DNA from: Isoetes taiwanensis
Lineage: Eukaryota > Streptophyta > Lycopodiopsida > Isoetales > Isoetaceae
DNA length: 64,000 nt
Reading direction: 5' to 3'
Assembly (NCBI GenBank): GCA_021234155.1
Contig: JAJEKV010000014.1
Span: 21,095,513 to 21,159,512, forward strand
Of this stretch, positions 11,473-23,847 are shown in pieces. The position numbers and the translations under genes were made by a program. Numbering within the stretch: the first letter of the stretch is position 1; every line of letters begins with the position of its first letter. Under the pieces are notes generated by a model. It saw only the letters and a program-made list of their open reading frames with translations, did no database searches and was not told the DNA's origin.

Positions 11473-13379
11473 GGGTACCTACGCACTCGCCGTTAAGTTA
11501 GGATTCCGTTAAGCTTTTAACGGTTTTTAGATTCACACCACAGGTTAGGTTAGTGTTTCGTTAAGTTAAATAAATAGTATTCCGTTAAATTTTTTAACCT
11601 AAAATCTCTAACCCAAACGACCTTCAGACCAGTTTGGTTTAGGTTAACGAATTTAACGGAAAATTAACGCAAAAATAAAAATGAACTAAAAATTAAAGTG
11701 ACCTTCCGAGGTCACTTTAACCTCGGTTATTTATTCCGGAGCTGGAGCTCGGTGGCGACGGCGACGGCTTTAGAGGAAGCAAGAAGCGGCTATGAAATAC
11801 AGCTATGGATTCATTCTCTTGCCTTTCCTATTCATTCTCTCATCAGGTGATTCTTATTTTTCCTTCTTTTGCTTTCTTCTTAATTATCTAGACACCAACC
11901 ATAAACTCGACCTCAACCTGACAATCAGACACCGGGGTTGGAGCTGCCTCGGATCGTCCCAAATATTGAAAATGCGTGGGTTTGAAAGAGATGCCACGTT
12001 TTTGTCCATTTCAAATTTCTGTAGGTCTCACATTCTCGAAAATTGGTGCATATCTTGACTGTACCTGCTTCTAATCCCTTGTGTGGTTTGTTGGTCTGTT
12101 TGTTTTTCACTTGCACTGTAACAGTCTATTTTATCCTAGTCTCAATTACGTGGCTACCATTATATGTGTCTTCCTTAGGGCGAAACTTTACTAGATCTTT
12201 GTCTTTTGCGGATAGAGAAGTGCTTTCGACCTAAGATTCTTTACCCAATTGTATCTTTCAGAGCAATCTTGGGTGGGCTTAACATTCCTCTTACTCGTTC
12301 GGTTCTTCAAGCGGACTATGTTGCTTCAAATTTTGGTCCCTTGTTCATTTTGGTCCCTCATTTTCCTCTAAATCTTGGCCACCATAGGCTTTGACTTCTC
12401 ACATTTTCTTGTCAATTTCTGCATGGAACTTTCTTCTCTATGAGTCTTTTTCTCGAGGCCCCACCTCGAGAACGGGGCGTTGCGTAAATTTGGCGTAAAA
12501 CCGCTTTTACTTTTAGACCTTTTCTTCGGCTGCTGCAGCTTATTCTTAGGTAAATTGTTCGTTAACCCAAGGGCCACCTTGTGAACAGAGAGAGCGGGTT
12601 TTCTTTTTAGTTCTTTCATTTGCTTGCTTTCTTTCTGTACCTGCAAACCTGCAAGCCTCTGACCGAGGACTATAGGTTAGGCTATCACGTCCTGAATACT
12701 TGCCTCTTGCTGCCTTGGCTAAGTGGTACATACTCTAGGAACATCTGCCAAGAAAATAGGGTTCTCATTTGTATGCAACCTGTTGTGTTGGGGTAATGGT
12801 ATACCTTGAGTATATATTTAACTGTATTCTCCATTCTAATTATTGTGCTTTTTTCTTACTTGCAGCACTTCACGCGAAATATCTGATTAGAGAGTGAACT
12901 GCTATCCATGCGTAACTCTCTCTCTACACAGGCTACACTTATACACACACTAGCAGAGGGGTGCAAAATCGGTACTGGGTAGCAGAAATCACCGTCCGGA
13001 CGCCGCTTACAAGTGCTTAAAATCGGTGTGTTTTAAACACGACGTGCGTGATTGAAGTATTGACATGTAGGGTGCGCGCCCGTCAAATGACAGGCTGAGA
13101 GAATCATGAACATGTTTGGTGCCGGAAACATGAATGCCTGTAGCCCGCCATATTCCTGGATGGCGGGCTAACCCATCTTGAATTCAAGCAAAATGGAGGG
13201 ACTAATTGTTTCCAAGAATTGCCTGAACCGAAATTCAACAATTTGCCCTCACCAATTCAGCAATACACAGAAATCCGGGATAGATGAAACCCAATTCCTC
13301 TCCCCGTTCAATTTACAGAGCCATTGATGCAGCAAGGAAGAGAGATCAGAGGCAGAGATTGTATGCAAAGAAGGTAGCA

Positions 13380-13720
13380 ATGAAGAAGAATTCCTCTCCC
13401 GCCCACTCTACTGCCTCCCAGTTTGAGGAGTCTGATTCCGATTCCTCATAGGAATCAGAAAATGAGGAATCGGAAATGAATTCGCAGGAATATGTCACCG
13501 CCGTGATGCAGGGATGGATAGGCGAAGAAGAAGAAGAGGAAGAGGAAGAGGAGGAAGAGGAAGAGGAAGAGGAAGACGAGGAAGCCGACTTGGAGGAGCT
13601 CAGGGCTTTCCTTAAAGGTACATGCAAATTTTCATTTGTTTTCTGTTTTCATTTTTTCGTTTGTTTAATCTTCGTTTGTTTAATTTTTCGTTTGTTTCAT
13701 TTGTTGCAGATGGAGAATGA
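13380..13720 (+). pseudogene. Acidic poly-Glu ORF with one intron, unknown
   Basis: One frame runs from ATG 13380 through a Ser/Asp/Glu-rich stretch and a run of about 17 Glu codons (GAA/GAG microsatellite, about 13527-13577). It continues to ELRAFLK, a splice donor after 13617 (AAG|GTACATG) and an acceptor at 13709 (TTGCAG|ATGG), ending DGE-stop. The exon join keeps the frame. An in-frame TAG at 13449-13451 splits it. Frame-consistent lysine/arginine-rich sequence extends upstream to about 13323. No family recognised. It may be a captured exon or an element ORF. The opposite strand reads as poly-Ser and is a shadow. Confidence 0.35.
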
Positions 13721-14583
13721 ATGCAGGAGCAGATGAAGATGAAGAAGACACCCCCTTGAAGAAGACACTGGCCTCAGGGCCAAAATTTTGTAAAAATTTT
13801 GTACATTGGCCTAATGGCCTTTTTTTTATAAAAAATCTTGTTTACCATCAAACTTTGTTGTAACTTTGTTTCTTGTTTCATTGAGATCTCTTCTTCTTCA
13901 TCTATGAAATGTTATTTTTGTCTATCTATCAAATTTATGAAGTTCGAATTCCTGTGCAGTCCATTCAGATTCTGCTTGAATGTAACAAAGGTTTCTAGCT
14001 CTTTCATTAGTTTCAAACACTAAGCATTTTAATCACTTTCAGCAGATTGCCCGGTGAGTAAGCACCGAACACACGAGCACTTATGCAATAAACAGCTACC
14101 TTTAAACAGCTTATATGGCTTAACAATAAGCACTTTGCACCTTACCGCATGACAAGAAGCACATGATGACATTAAGCAACTACATAAAAGTATCCGCACA
14201 TCCTTTGCAAGACAATAAGCGATTCCGCCATTAAGACTCAAACCATAGCACTTGCAGTAATTTTTTTTTTTTTTACACTTGATAAGTTTTAAGCATCCCT
14301 TTCACAAAGATTGAAGTATATATAAACAATATAGCAAAAACTTATAGACAAGTCTGCATTGAACTACATAAACAATATAGCAAAAACATTCTTAAATTAA
14401 GATAAAGATGGTACATGAAAAGTGTAGGATTCCTTGGCCTAAATAAATGACAAACAGACCAATAATCATGGAGAATGACAAGCGTCATCACCATAAACCT
14501 TCTCCAATTCCTCCTTCACAAACCTCCGCAGAATCTGCAATCGCTTTCCGTAAAGTCTTTCCAAGCATAGCTTCATAATCTTT
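13721..14583. other. Non-coding interior of nested TIR element
   Basis: AT-rich sequence between the acidic ORF and the HAD-like fragment. No supported gene. Confidence 0.4.
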
Positions 14584-15221
14584 CTATCCTGCCTTAGGCC
14601 AAGGCTTGTATCTATATGTATTCTTCACCAAGAACTTCATTTCTTCCTCGGTCTTGGCCTGCAATATTTCTTCTATCTTTGGGGTGAGTAATGGTAGCAC
14701 TTCATCATGGACATCCATCTTGAATGCGGTACCCTTGAGAAATTTCCGGGGTTTGCTAAGGTAAGACTTGTACAATGAATCATCAAGAAGCAAAGTCTTA
14801 CCCGAGAATCTTGGGTATGACTCATATATTTTCCCAAGTGGCTTCATCATGATTTGACAGCCGGGTTTGTTAGGGTGGTGAAAACTGGTTCCGCACACAT
14901 TTTTCCCCGTCCCCATACAAATTCAAATCATGTCCCTCAAATGACATAGTACTTGCGGCACATCTTCCACATTGGAGAGTTGCATTGATGACCATATACC
15001 AACACAACACTTCAGAACAAAGTCTTCAAGAAGAACACCGCTCGGTCTAATATCACTTTCTTTACGCTAGTGTATGTCATTGTCAATCCCGCTTCCAAGC
15101 GTGTGTGTTCATTTGCACCAAATGTTTTTACCAACACACCATTTAAATCCAAGACAATGAGTTTATCTTTGGTCGGCAAATCAATATTTAGTACGTTGGA
15201 ACATCCCGAATACCTACACAA
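14584..15221 (-). pseudogene. FCP1/NIF-type HAD phosphatase-like gene fragment
   Basis: Two minus-strand coding pieces. The upstream piece (15221-15012) has KLIVLDLNGVLVKTF, the HAD motif-I segment in the DLNG form common in plant FCP1-homology proteins (classical FCP1/SCP enzymes have DLDET). The downstream piece (14916-14584) has KTLLLDDSLYKSYL, the motif-III/IV segment (LLVDDS-type) and a family-like Pro/Leu-rich end. The middle of the domain, with the WTSA-type motif II, is missing or unrecognisable, so this is a partial or broken copy. Known family members dephosphorylate proteins such as the RNA polymerase II CTD. This fragment is unlikely to be active. Its position between TIRs suggests it was captured by a transposon. 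Confidence 0.6.
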
Positions 15222-17170
15222 CAGAATTACTACATGAATAAATAGATGAAGATGAAAATGAAAAATGGGTTGAATGTGGAAACCTTTCAGATCAACAGCC
15301 AGATTCTCTCTCGACCTAACGTAATGAACTGGTAATCCTACAAAGAATGCAACAAAAGAAAATCAATAATATTCAATGTTTTAATCAACACTAAGTTGTG
15401 GCCTTGCCCAACAATGCCCATACCCCTTTCGGGGTTATTAATGGCAAAGAATCACTTGTTGAAGATCGTGGTCACCAAACTTGAGGGCCTGATTCGCATT
15501 TTCTTCGAACACACTTCGATATGTGTGGTGTCATGATTGAGACCGCTTCCTGCATCTTTTGCATAGCTACTTCTTGTTCTCTTTCTTGTAGCCCCAACAA
15601 CTACTTTGCTATCCTCCGCCTTACCCCTCTTTGTTCTTACGCCCCTTCCTTTCTCGCAAATATTCAGCCAAGTTGCCCTCATCCGATGGAATTACTCCCT
15701 CAACTTCCTTAGGTGCTTCAAGTGTACAATCGGTCTGTTGTTTTTTCCACAACCGGTGCTTTGTGTTTTACAACTTCTTCTATAGCTTCTTGGACAGCTT
15801 CTTGGACCGGTGGTGGTGGTTCTCATTGTTGCAATCAAATCAGTCACAATTGATTTGTACTCCTATAGGACTTTTGCGTGTGTTGTGCATCTTCAAATGG
15901 CACCATTGTCCTTCTTTGAACCCTCAACGGTGAGACCTCAATTGCGGGGCGGATTAACACATCCTTTTTGGTGTACTATTTGAAGCACCCGCAACATGGC
16001 CAAAACCTAGCTCGTCAAATACACCCTCCGCACCTTTCCGGGCAACCATGAATACATTGTCCTCCTCTCAACAATGAACAACAAGCTATATGATACTCAT
16101 GTTGGCAATTCAATTGCTAAACTTAACCCGTAAGCTTTAGTGAATTCCGCACCACATGCTTAACATGTATAAAATGAATCTTCCACTAGCAACTTATCTC
16201 GTATAATAGTAGAGATGCTAAATGTTGCGGGAGTATCCATTTTCAGCTTCCACAAATTGTTTATGTAGAAATGCGTAAGTCTCTGTTCTTCTTCGAGAAC
16301 TTTTAACTCCTCCTCAAGTTTGAGTTTACGCTTTGACCTCGCTCATTAACGTCTGTAGGGTTCATTGCTTTTTGTACCTTGTTCCCGTGCCAAGTTTCCA
16401 TCCGGACCGATCGCTCCAAATCTTTAATTTCTGCCTCCAACTCACATGTTGGATTAAGCTTGAACTCCTCCCGTTTTGTAGCCAAATCATTTGTGGCTTT
16501 GTCTTAAACTGTTTTCAGCCTCTTCCAACATCATTTTCGTAATTCGAGGCCTTCTCATTGCCTTTCAGCTCACTTCCTATCGCTTCCAGTTCTTCTTTGT
16601 GATAAGTAAAACTGATTTTCCAATCTCCCCAGTATTGCATTCTCTAATGTTTTTATGTTTTCATCACATGCAATCGACCTCATTTGATCCAAATTTGCCA
16701 CCTTTGGCTTTGCCTTCATTTCAGTTTTTCCTAACATGTGCTACAACATCATCTCTGTTTTTACTTGTCTATTGTTGTGGTATCTTTGACATTGCACGCG
16801 ACAAATGCAGCCCGGTTTACTTTGTGTTCCTCGGGTGCAAGTATTGATCTAGTGCAATTTTCAAACGCAAAAAGCAAAGGGCCAGTTTGCTTTCTTACTT
16901 CTTTGTTGTGACAATTCTTGTAGATTTTTTGCAGAGTGTTTCCAACTTCTCTTGAAGATGCTCCTTTGCACGCTGCCATTTTATCTTTCCCTTGTTCAAC
17001 TTCTTTGTCCAAACAAATCCCAATCTCGATCCGCGGACATTATTTTCCAACCAAGCTTCTTCCTCGTGGGGCTTCACCCCGAATTACCTGGGAACCTCGA
17101 TGGTGTGAAAATCATCCGCCTCCATGCCTCCATCGTCAACGATGAAAACACCGATCCGAGTTTTTAGCCC
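15222..17170 (-). pseudogene. Possible 5' exons or leader of the captured gene, broken
   Basis: Short minus-strand readings follow one another in different frames (for example 17077-16895 and 17012-16761, Lys/Glu-rich and probably helical; 16485-16303). They are too broken to assign. They may be N-terminal exons of the HAD-like gene or a separate captured piece. I recognise no domain. Confidence 0.2.
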
Positions 17171-17280
17171 GGGGAAAAGGAGGGAGAAGGGCGTGATCGG
17201 GCTTCGACGTCCATGAAGTTTCAACACTTAAAGTGCTTAAACGCCGCCAAAAGTTGTACCCCACTAGCGATTTTACACCC

Positions 17281-19000
17281 GTGAGGTGCGCCTCCTTCTC
17301 TACGAGTCGCTGAAGACTTCGAATGGATTTGAAGAGAATGGATTTGTTGGAAACGATGTTGAGAATTCCGAGGTAGATAAACGTGCACAAGCTTCCCCGA
17401 CATAATAGATGTTTATCTAGCGTAAAGGAAGGTGGAGGAAGTCCTTCTATGCTTAGAGGAAGGTGAAAAACTTATCTCGATGCCGGCAAGAATATTCTTA
17501 CAATGGACACAACTAACTTTCTGAAAATGCTCTTATCGAACGGAGGGTCGACTTTGGCGAAAGCAACTCTCAAGCAAAGGAAACGACCTTCTATTCGTGG
17601 TGTTGAACTTCGGCAGCTATTACCGCTTTATACAAAGGGCTTGGTGATGGTCCCGTGCACATACACTACTTTTAAACTCTCACCATGAGTGGCTCCAAAG
17701 ATAATATGAGGAGCCTGCGCCCCATCGGTTCCTCATATGGAGGGGCATTCACCTGCCGCACTTTTTTGCAACTTGTTTTTTTCGACTATTGCTCAAGCAA
17801 AGACGTGATTCAAAGAATTGTATATGGAGAAGAACCCGCTATGCCTCTCGAGCTTGTTTTATGGGCAATGACCAAACAGAAAAAATTGCAATGCTCATAA
17901 AGAAGCATGTATTGTCATCATCACCGCGCATCGTGGCTTACGCTTACGGGCTTCGCAGAGTCGCACAAATTGTTCTTGGTCACCGTTTTTCTTTGGAAGC
18001 CGAGAGCCTAGCATTATGTCCCGTATTGTTTTCATGTGATTTTCCTTGGTGGAGAAATTGCACAACCGAAATGTGCTTACTTGCATTTGCCGGACCCTTG
18101 AGGAGCAGAAAGCGCCTAAAGCTATAGGGTTTATTGATGACATGATAAACTATTCAACTGCCAATGCTCCTTTGCAAAAGGAGCTTCAAGCAGGTTTAAC
18201 TTCTCATCATGTCTGTGAATTACAAACAAGAAACAAACATACTTATTAAGCAAGTTGAAATTTATTATTTTTAATGTGCAGAGGGACGTAGGGAATGCAG
18301 CAGCTTTTCGATCATCCTCATTGGCATCGGCAATCACAGGAACTATTTTCTATGCGGACAATGGGTTGCACACAATGGGTCTGGAAGTAGATAGCCCAAC
18401 AGTTTCAAGAGCTGCTTCAGCAACTGAGAAAACAGAATCAATTAGTTATTTGCATATCACCATCGGAAGTACTATTCATCACTTCATGTAGATCATTTTT
18501 GTAAATATGGATTTACCAACAAAAGAATATCCATGAGGGAGTTTTTCTCCAGCTTATATTGCACAATGGAAATATCTTTATATGATGCTGAGACTCAAGC
18601 TTAAAGTTTGTCATCTATTATTTTCGGTGATCCATTTTTCTGCCCCCCATTGGGAGAAGCAGGTTTGCAAATGGTAGATTCAAATAATGTCCACCTTTAT
18701 TTTTTAGTAATGTGTGCTTGATGAGGTCCCTAAGCCCGGGGAGACTATTTGGTTGCTAGACTAGCCTTGTTTAACAAATATCCTAGTAAGCAACCACTAA
18801 TCAACTATCTCAAATCGTTGTAACACTACACTTTTAGTCCCTTAATAGTTGCTTAAGGGTGGGTTGGCACAAGAAGAGGACAATTGTTTGAAGCGCTATA
18901 GAAAATAAAAATAAAACTTAATGGAGGTATGTGCGAAGGTATTGCCATTAGCATTAAGTTAAAAAAAAAATAACGTAATAGAGGAATGTGCGAAGCCATT
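17281..19000. other. Interior of Harbinger-like element, no gene recognised
   Basis: Several short plus-strand ORFs (17503-17688, 17789-18127, 18046-18249) look partly protein-like but show no motif I know. No DDE transposase was seen. Confidence 0.3.
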
Positions 19001-19302
19001 GCCGTTAGCATTAAGTTAGACTAACTTAATAGGCACATATGCGAAGAATATAGTTAGCATTAAGTTAGCGCTAACTTAACTAAGGCAAGTGCGAACACAT
19101 TTTTATTTTATCGTTAAGTTAAAAAAAAAATAACCTAACTTGTTCTAGTCTGAAAGGATTTAACTAGTTTCCGTTAGGTTAAAGTCTTAACGGAAAGTTA
19201 ACTTAGTGTTGGTGCGAACATAAGAGTCTCTTATAAGTTTAACTGGCAGTTAAAAAAAATTAACTTATTCCTAACTTAACGGCGGGTGCAAAGGTACCCT
19301 TA

Positions 19303-20575
19303 GCCCTTAAATTCTAATAAATCTTCACCCTTAGTTTTATTTTAATAACAATCCTTCTTTCCATATTACGATCAATATCTTTCAATTTCAAGTAAGTTCC
19401 CATGGTCAAATAACAAATAACCTCCAAATATGATAATTTCACACATTTTTCCACCACTCACAATAGTAGAACGACACGGTAATGCTCTCATAATCATGTT
19501 TTCATCCAAAATGCACAATTTTGAATAAATTATTCCTTCTACATTATTCCCCTTACAAATAACTCGACGTCCCGACGAGTTCTTCAAGCTTGTTCTCATG
19601 AACAAACATATTCTTCCAAACTTTGCTTCAATACTACTCAAAGACTTCACACTTCAAGTACACAACATTCAATGGTCTTCCATTTTCATAAAATTCAATA
19701 ATATACCAATCTCCCAATATCCTATAAAGCATAGTAATAACACTGCAACTTAACAAAGCTCAGCATCCAAACCTCTATACCCATTGCCTCAGTCGGCGAT
19801 TCTATGTCTTCACATAATTTTTTTCACTTCAAGGGTGGCAAATCCCATCTGGGCCAGGACTCTCTCTACTGCAACCTCAGTATGGCGCTCCATCCCCTCA
19901 CTCTTCTTTTTATATCTTGGATTGTTTGTTTATTGGACTCTTTTACTACACGGACTTGCTGGGATGGAAAAATGGCCAGCAATATGGGAAATGGAAAAAC
20001 AACGGTAAAGGAAACAATGGTCAAGGTTGGTAGGCCAACTAAAAACAGATGAATATGAAATGATAGAAAGACGAATGCTCCTGTAGCGAGAAAACAACAT
20101 TTAGTAAAACATATGACTGCTTAGATGGTGAAGATGATTGCACCACTTTATGAGTTGAAGGATATGAATGGGTGTTAATGAATGAATTGAATAATCACGG
20201 AGAAAAGCAGATGACCCTGTCATGGTAACAATTTCAAAAAATTAGTACAATAATTGCTGCCTGGTGGTAAAGCTTATATGGCAGACTTTGATGTATTGAA
20301 TGGGGTGGATGAGTGTACAATGAAATGGATTGATTCTGATGGAGAAAAAGCAAATGCACCTGTCAATGGAAACAAAAATAGTTAACAACAAGATGCTGCC
20401 TTGATGCGGGACTGATTGGCAGTCTTAATGGATTGATGTGAAGCGAGAGAATAGAAAATGAGATGAATTTGATATAGCAGTGGAAGACAAACTGATGGAG
20501 TATCAGAAAAAATGATCTTTTTATTATTATTATTATTTTTTTTTTGTATTTTTTTTCTTTTTTTCTTCAACAATA
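19303..20575 (-). repeat. 3' LTR, proximal part (U3 side)
   Basis: The stretch 19303-19543 is near-identical to the end of the 5' LTR (30743-30983). The rest, up to the polypurine tract, has no partner because the 5' LTR is truncated. Taken with 10533-11472 the LTR would be about 2.2 kb. The exact U3 start is unclear: no TG directly follows the polypurine tract. Confidence 0.6.
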
Positions 20576-20581
20576 GTACTA

Positions 20582-20591
20582 CCCCCCTTTT
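20582..20591 (-). promoter_or_regulatory. Polypurine tract AAAAGGGGGG
   Basis: A purine run on the element strand, 25 bases after the integrase stop and just before the presumed 3' LTR. This is the expected place for the plus-strand primer of an LTR retrotransposon. Confidence 0.6.
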
Positions 20592-20615
20592 ATTTATTCA
20601 TCGTCCCGATGAATA

Positions 20616-21901
20616 CTACACCTTATTTGAAGGATGGTCGTTAATTTTTGACATGTGATACACTTTAAGTCTCGCACCGTTCACTCGTGTGGGAAGCTCA
20701 TTTCCTGCAAAATCTTTTAGTAATACAGATCCATTATCATATATTTCTTTGACAATATAAGGACCTTTCCAACGCATCCTGAGTTTACCCGGTTTCTTCC
20801 AATGCTTACTATCATAAAGTAGAACTAAGTTACCTTTATCGAAGTGTTTATTGTTTCGATGCCGATCATACCATGCTTTGTGACGTTGTTGAATTGCTTG
20901 CCGTGACATATAAGCATATAGTCTGCTTTCATCAAGGGCTTCTAATTGTGCTAATCTTGCTTGCAAACTACCATCCCAGTCTAATTTATGATCAATGGCA
21001 ATTCTCAAGGATGGGAGTTCTAACTCAATAGGAACTATAGCTTCTTGCCCATATACTAATTTAAAAGGTGTAGCATTTGTTGTAACTTTATGTGCAATGC
21101 GATAGGCCCACAACGCATCGAAAAGGCGTTTATCCCAATGCAGGCGGTTGGCATTACAAATTTTGGTAATTATGGTACATAGGGTTTTATTTGTACGCTC
21201 CACCTGGCCGTTTGCGCGTGGATGATATGGAGTTGTCTTTCTATGTTTCACCCCATATCTATTAGTTAAAGCTTCAATAGTATCTGTTATGATATTTTCG
21301 TACAAGAATATAGCCACATTATTGGTCGTGTCTTCCCTAAACGCACGTGCTTCCACCCACTTGGTAACATAGCCAGTACAAACCAAAATATATTTATTAC
21401 CAGTATGCATAGCAGATGGCTTGATTGGTCCTACAAAATCGATTCCCCATTTTTCAAAAGGCAAAATAGGCATTATTGGATGCAAAGGCATAACGTCTCT
21501 ATTAGAAGGCTTTCCCACCCTTTGACATACATCACAATGTCTAACATATTCCCTGACATCAGCATGCAATTTAGGCCACCATAATCCAGCTTGAAGAATT
21601 TTCTTAATAGTAGTATCTATAGAGAAATGCCCACCACTAGGTCCATCATGACATGAATGCAACACAATTCCAATTTCGTGCGGCATTATGCATCGTCTCA
21701 ACACATCATCATGACCTAATTTATATAATTGACCCGCAACAAGTGTATATGGCTTTGATTGAATTATTAATCGTCTTTTACCAACAACACTCATACCGTC
21801 TGGAAATTCCCCTGTAGATAAATAAGATGCAATAGATTCGTACCATTCAGGCACAACTTCTACAGAAAAAAGTACTTCATCCGGCAAACAATCTGGAATA
21901 T
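20616..21901 (-). pseudogene. Ty3/gypsy integrase with catalytic deletion
   Basis: The C-terminal part of the polyprotein. Seen: an HHCC zinc finger (H87, H94, C125, C128 of the reading), the first catalytic Asp in GIDFVGP (D157) and the catalytic Glu in NGQVER (E237). The tail is NGARLKVYH, with no chromodomain. The block that normally holds the second catalytic Asp (SDxGTHF) is absent: YENIITD joins directly to TIEALTNRYG, an in-frame loss of about 18 codons near 21284. This integrase should therefore be inactive. Upstream, the RNase H reading is separated by the F1 insertion at 21902. The function would be insertion of the cDNA in the nucleus. Confidence 0.85.
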
Positions 21902-22292
21902 GTAGCACAATAACAGGGGGTTTTTTTGTGTTTTTGTACGCTTTTCACAAAGGTTTTCCTAAGATTTCATGGCGTATTCGAATGGATGTACTAATGCGTA
22001 CATCTAGAGTGCACCATTTCTTAGTCGTTGATTTAGTTTTTTTTTTTTCAATGGTCCAATATCCAAGGGCTCACAACAAAAGCCCTCTTTTTAGTTCAGG
22101 GCTTAACATGCAAGCCTTGTGGAAACAGATTTGGAGTGCAAGGGAAAAGCTGGCGGCTGCACTCTAATTATGCGAATCAATTGGTCAATCTTTCTGCTTG
22201 AATCTTTTGCAGATCTAATGTGAGGTTTTTTTCGTTTTGCTTCAATTCAATCTGTCGACGATCTGCGCATTTTAGGTCAAAATTTGCATACA

Positions 22293-23582
22293 ATGGCAGC
22301 TGCAGCCGTTCACCCGATCTGTGGAGCAGTTCTGGCATCAGGGAGAGGTCTAAATCCAGATTTAAATGGTGGAAACTCTTCTAAATCTTTGTTCTTCGGC
22401 AAGACAAGCGTTCCAAAAGCTTTATCAGCTACCTACGGTCTCAAATCTGCTTGGAGTTCTTCTTGGGCAGAACCCATCTTCGGCAATGCTGATCTTCTTA
22501 GATGCAGGAAGCATCAGAGCTTAGAACGAGGAAATGAAGGTGTTGCCAAGGCCACTTCGGCCGTGGCAGCTGCTGTACCAGTTCCGGCGCCATCAGAAAA
22601 GCCTGTTCCAGCACCACAGCCATGGCAAGGAGCTAATCTCAAAACCCTAGCCATTTCTTTTGCAGTAGGTATTTCTCTTTGGTTTATTCCTCCACCTGCG
22701 GGTGTGACAAAAAATGCATGGCAGCTTCTTGCCATATTCTTGGCCACCATAGTGGGTATTATCACACAAGAGATTTCAAAAGGGCTTCAGAGACAATAGC
22801 AGACTGTATACGGCTTCAAAAGGGTATTCAATAGAGAAAATAGCAGCTTCAAAAGGGTATTCAATAGAGAAAACATTTTCTGAGACATGCAATCGAAGAA
22901 CATATGTATAGAACAGAGATTTGAAAAGTTCGATTCAGCATCTCCATTCCATTTCAGTCCGCTGTAAGCTCCATTCCATTCTGTTTTAGGCAAATGTTCT
23001 TGCAAACCATGGCAGTCGAAGTTGTTGGCTGCCTTAAACAGGCCCACGAACAAATCAGTGCAGAGAGCTTCGGATTTGCACTGGGGCAGTTGCTCTAATG
23101 GGTCTTGGAGCTTCAGTTCTCACCAAAACATTGACATTTGCAGCTGCTTTCAGTGCATTTGGAGATCCCATTCCTTGGCTCATTGCTCTTGCCTTCTTTT
23201 TTGCAAAGGAGTTCATTAAAACGGGTCTTGAAGACAGAGTTGCTTACCAATTTGTGTCCCTCTTTGGTTGTGTCCCTCTTTGGTAAAACAACTTTAGGTC
23301 TTGGATACAGTCTTGTTTTTAGTGAAGCTCGTTTTTAGTGAAGCTCTGTTGGCTCCTGCCATTCCGTCTGTATCAGCTAGGGCAGGTGGAATTTTCTTCC
23401 CTTTGGTGAAGTCTCTATGTCTTGCATGTGGAAGCAGACCTCGGGATGGCACATAAAGGAAAATGGGGGCATGGCTTATGCTCACTTGTTTTCAGACATC
23501 CGTTATTTCCTTTGCCATGTTCTTGACTGAAATGGCTGCCAATCCATTGAGTGTTAACCTTGCTGCAGGAGCAATAGACCAA
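22293..23582 (+). pseudogene. Plastid dicarboxylate (2-oxoglutarate/malate) translocator, captured fragment
   Basis: Matches the N-terminal third of DiT/SODiT-type transporters of the plastid inner envelope (DASS/SLC13 family), which exchange dicarboxylates for ammonia assimilation and photorespiration. Exon 1 from ATG 22293 has a transit-peptide-like Ser/Ala N-terminus, then PWQGANLKTLAISFAVGI and TKNAWQLLAIFLATI, the first membrane segment. An intron remnant follows (to about 23078). Exon 2 carries GASVLTKTLTFAAAFSAFG and IKTGLEDRVAYQFVSLFG. Then come SARAGGIFFPLVKSL and WLMLTCFQTSVISFAMFL. Breaks: two perfect 16-bp tandem duplications (23253-23284, 23315-23346), each shifting the frame, and an in-frame TAA near 23453. 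The retained intron shows capture from genomic DNA rather than retrocopying. The C-terminal two thirds are absent. Confidence 0.85.
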
Positions 23583-23847
23583 TATCTTGGACAGATATTA
23601 GTTCCAGATATTACAATGAGGCAAATGGCACGAAACAGACGAGGCCCAGGCTCAACATCACGAACGGGAGTCATGCAAGCAGAAGGCATCATGTATGAGA
23701 TAAATTATCCTGCACAAGAAAACACTTTTGCTGTCTGCAATGATTTAATAACTTTTTAAATAATATGCCTTTAAAGCATATGTAATTAAATTACAATATC
23801 TTGTTCTTTAATTTTCAAGTTCTATCGCATGTTTGCTTTTCTTAGGG

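Larger units (their letters stand above)
12958..17280. mobile_element. Nested TIR element carrying a HAD/FCP1-like fragment
   Basis: The left end, GGGTGCAAAATCGGTACTGGG, matches inverted the right end (complement GGGTGTAAAATCGCTAGTGGG, ending 17280). Both ends also carry AAGTGCTTAAA-like sequence nearby. No target duplication could be recognised (GAG at left, GTG at right). Inside lie an acidic ORF (13380-13720) and a fragmented FCP1/HAD-like gene on the minus strand. The pattern fits Pack-type gene capture by a DNA transposon. The exact right border is less certain than the left. Confidence 0.5.
11473..19299. mobile_element. PIF/Harbinger-like TIR element in the 3' LTR
   Basis: The ends are inverted: GGGTACCTACGCACTCGCCG at left, and the complement of GGGTACCTTTGCACCCGCCG at right; similarity continues through GTTAAGTTAGGA. 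The flanks are TTA (11470-11472) and TTA (19300-19302). The uninterrupted 5' LTR has a single TTA at this place. A 3-bp TTA duplication with GGG-starting TIRs is typical of PIF/Harbinger. Subterminal regions are dense in CCGTTAAGTTA-like repeats (11490-11690 and 19000-19290). I could not find a Harbinger transposase, so it is probably non-autonomous. It hosts a second TIR element. Confidence 0.8.

Noticed and set aside
13346-13627. Minus-strand poly-Ser ORF
   Set aside because: Antisense shadow of the GAA/GAG run of the acidic plus-strand ORF.
11473-19299. Harbinger transposase inside the TTA-flanked element
   Set aside because: No DDE blocks could be recognised in any frame; only captured or unknown readings.
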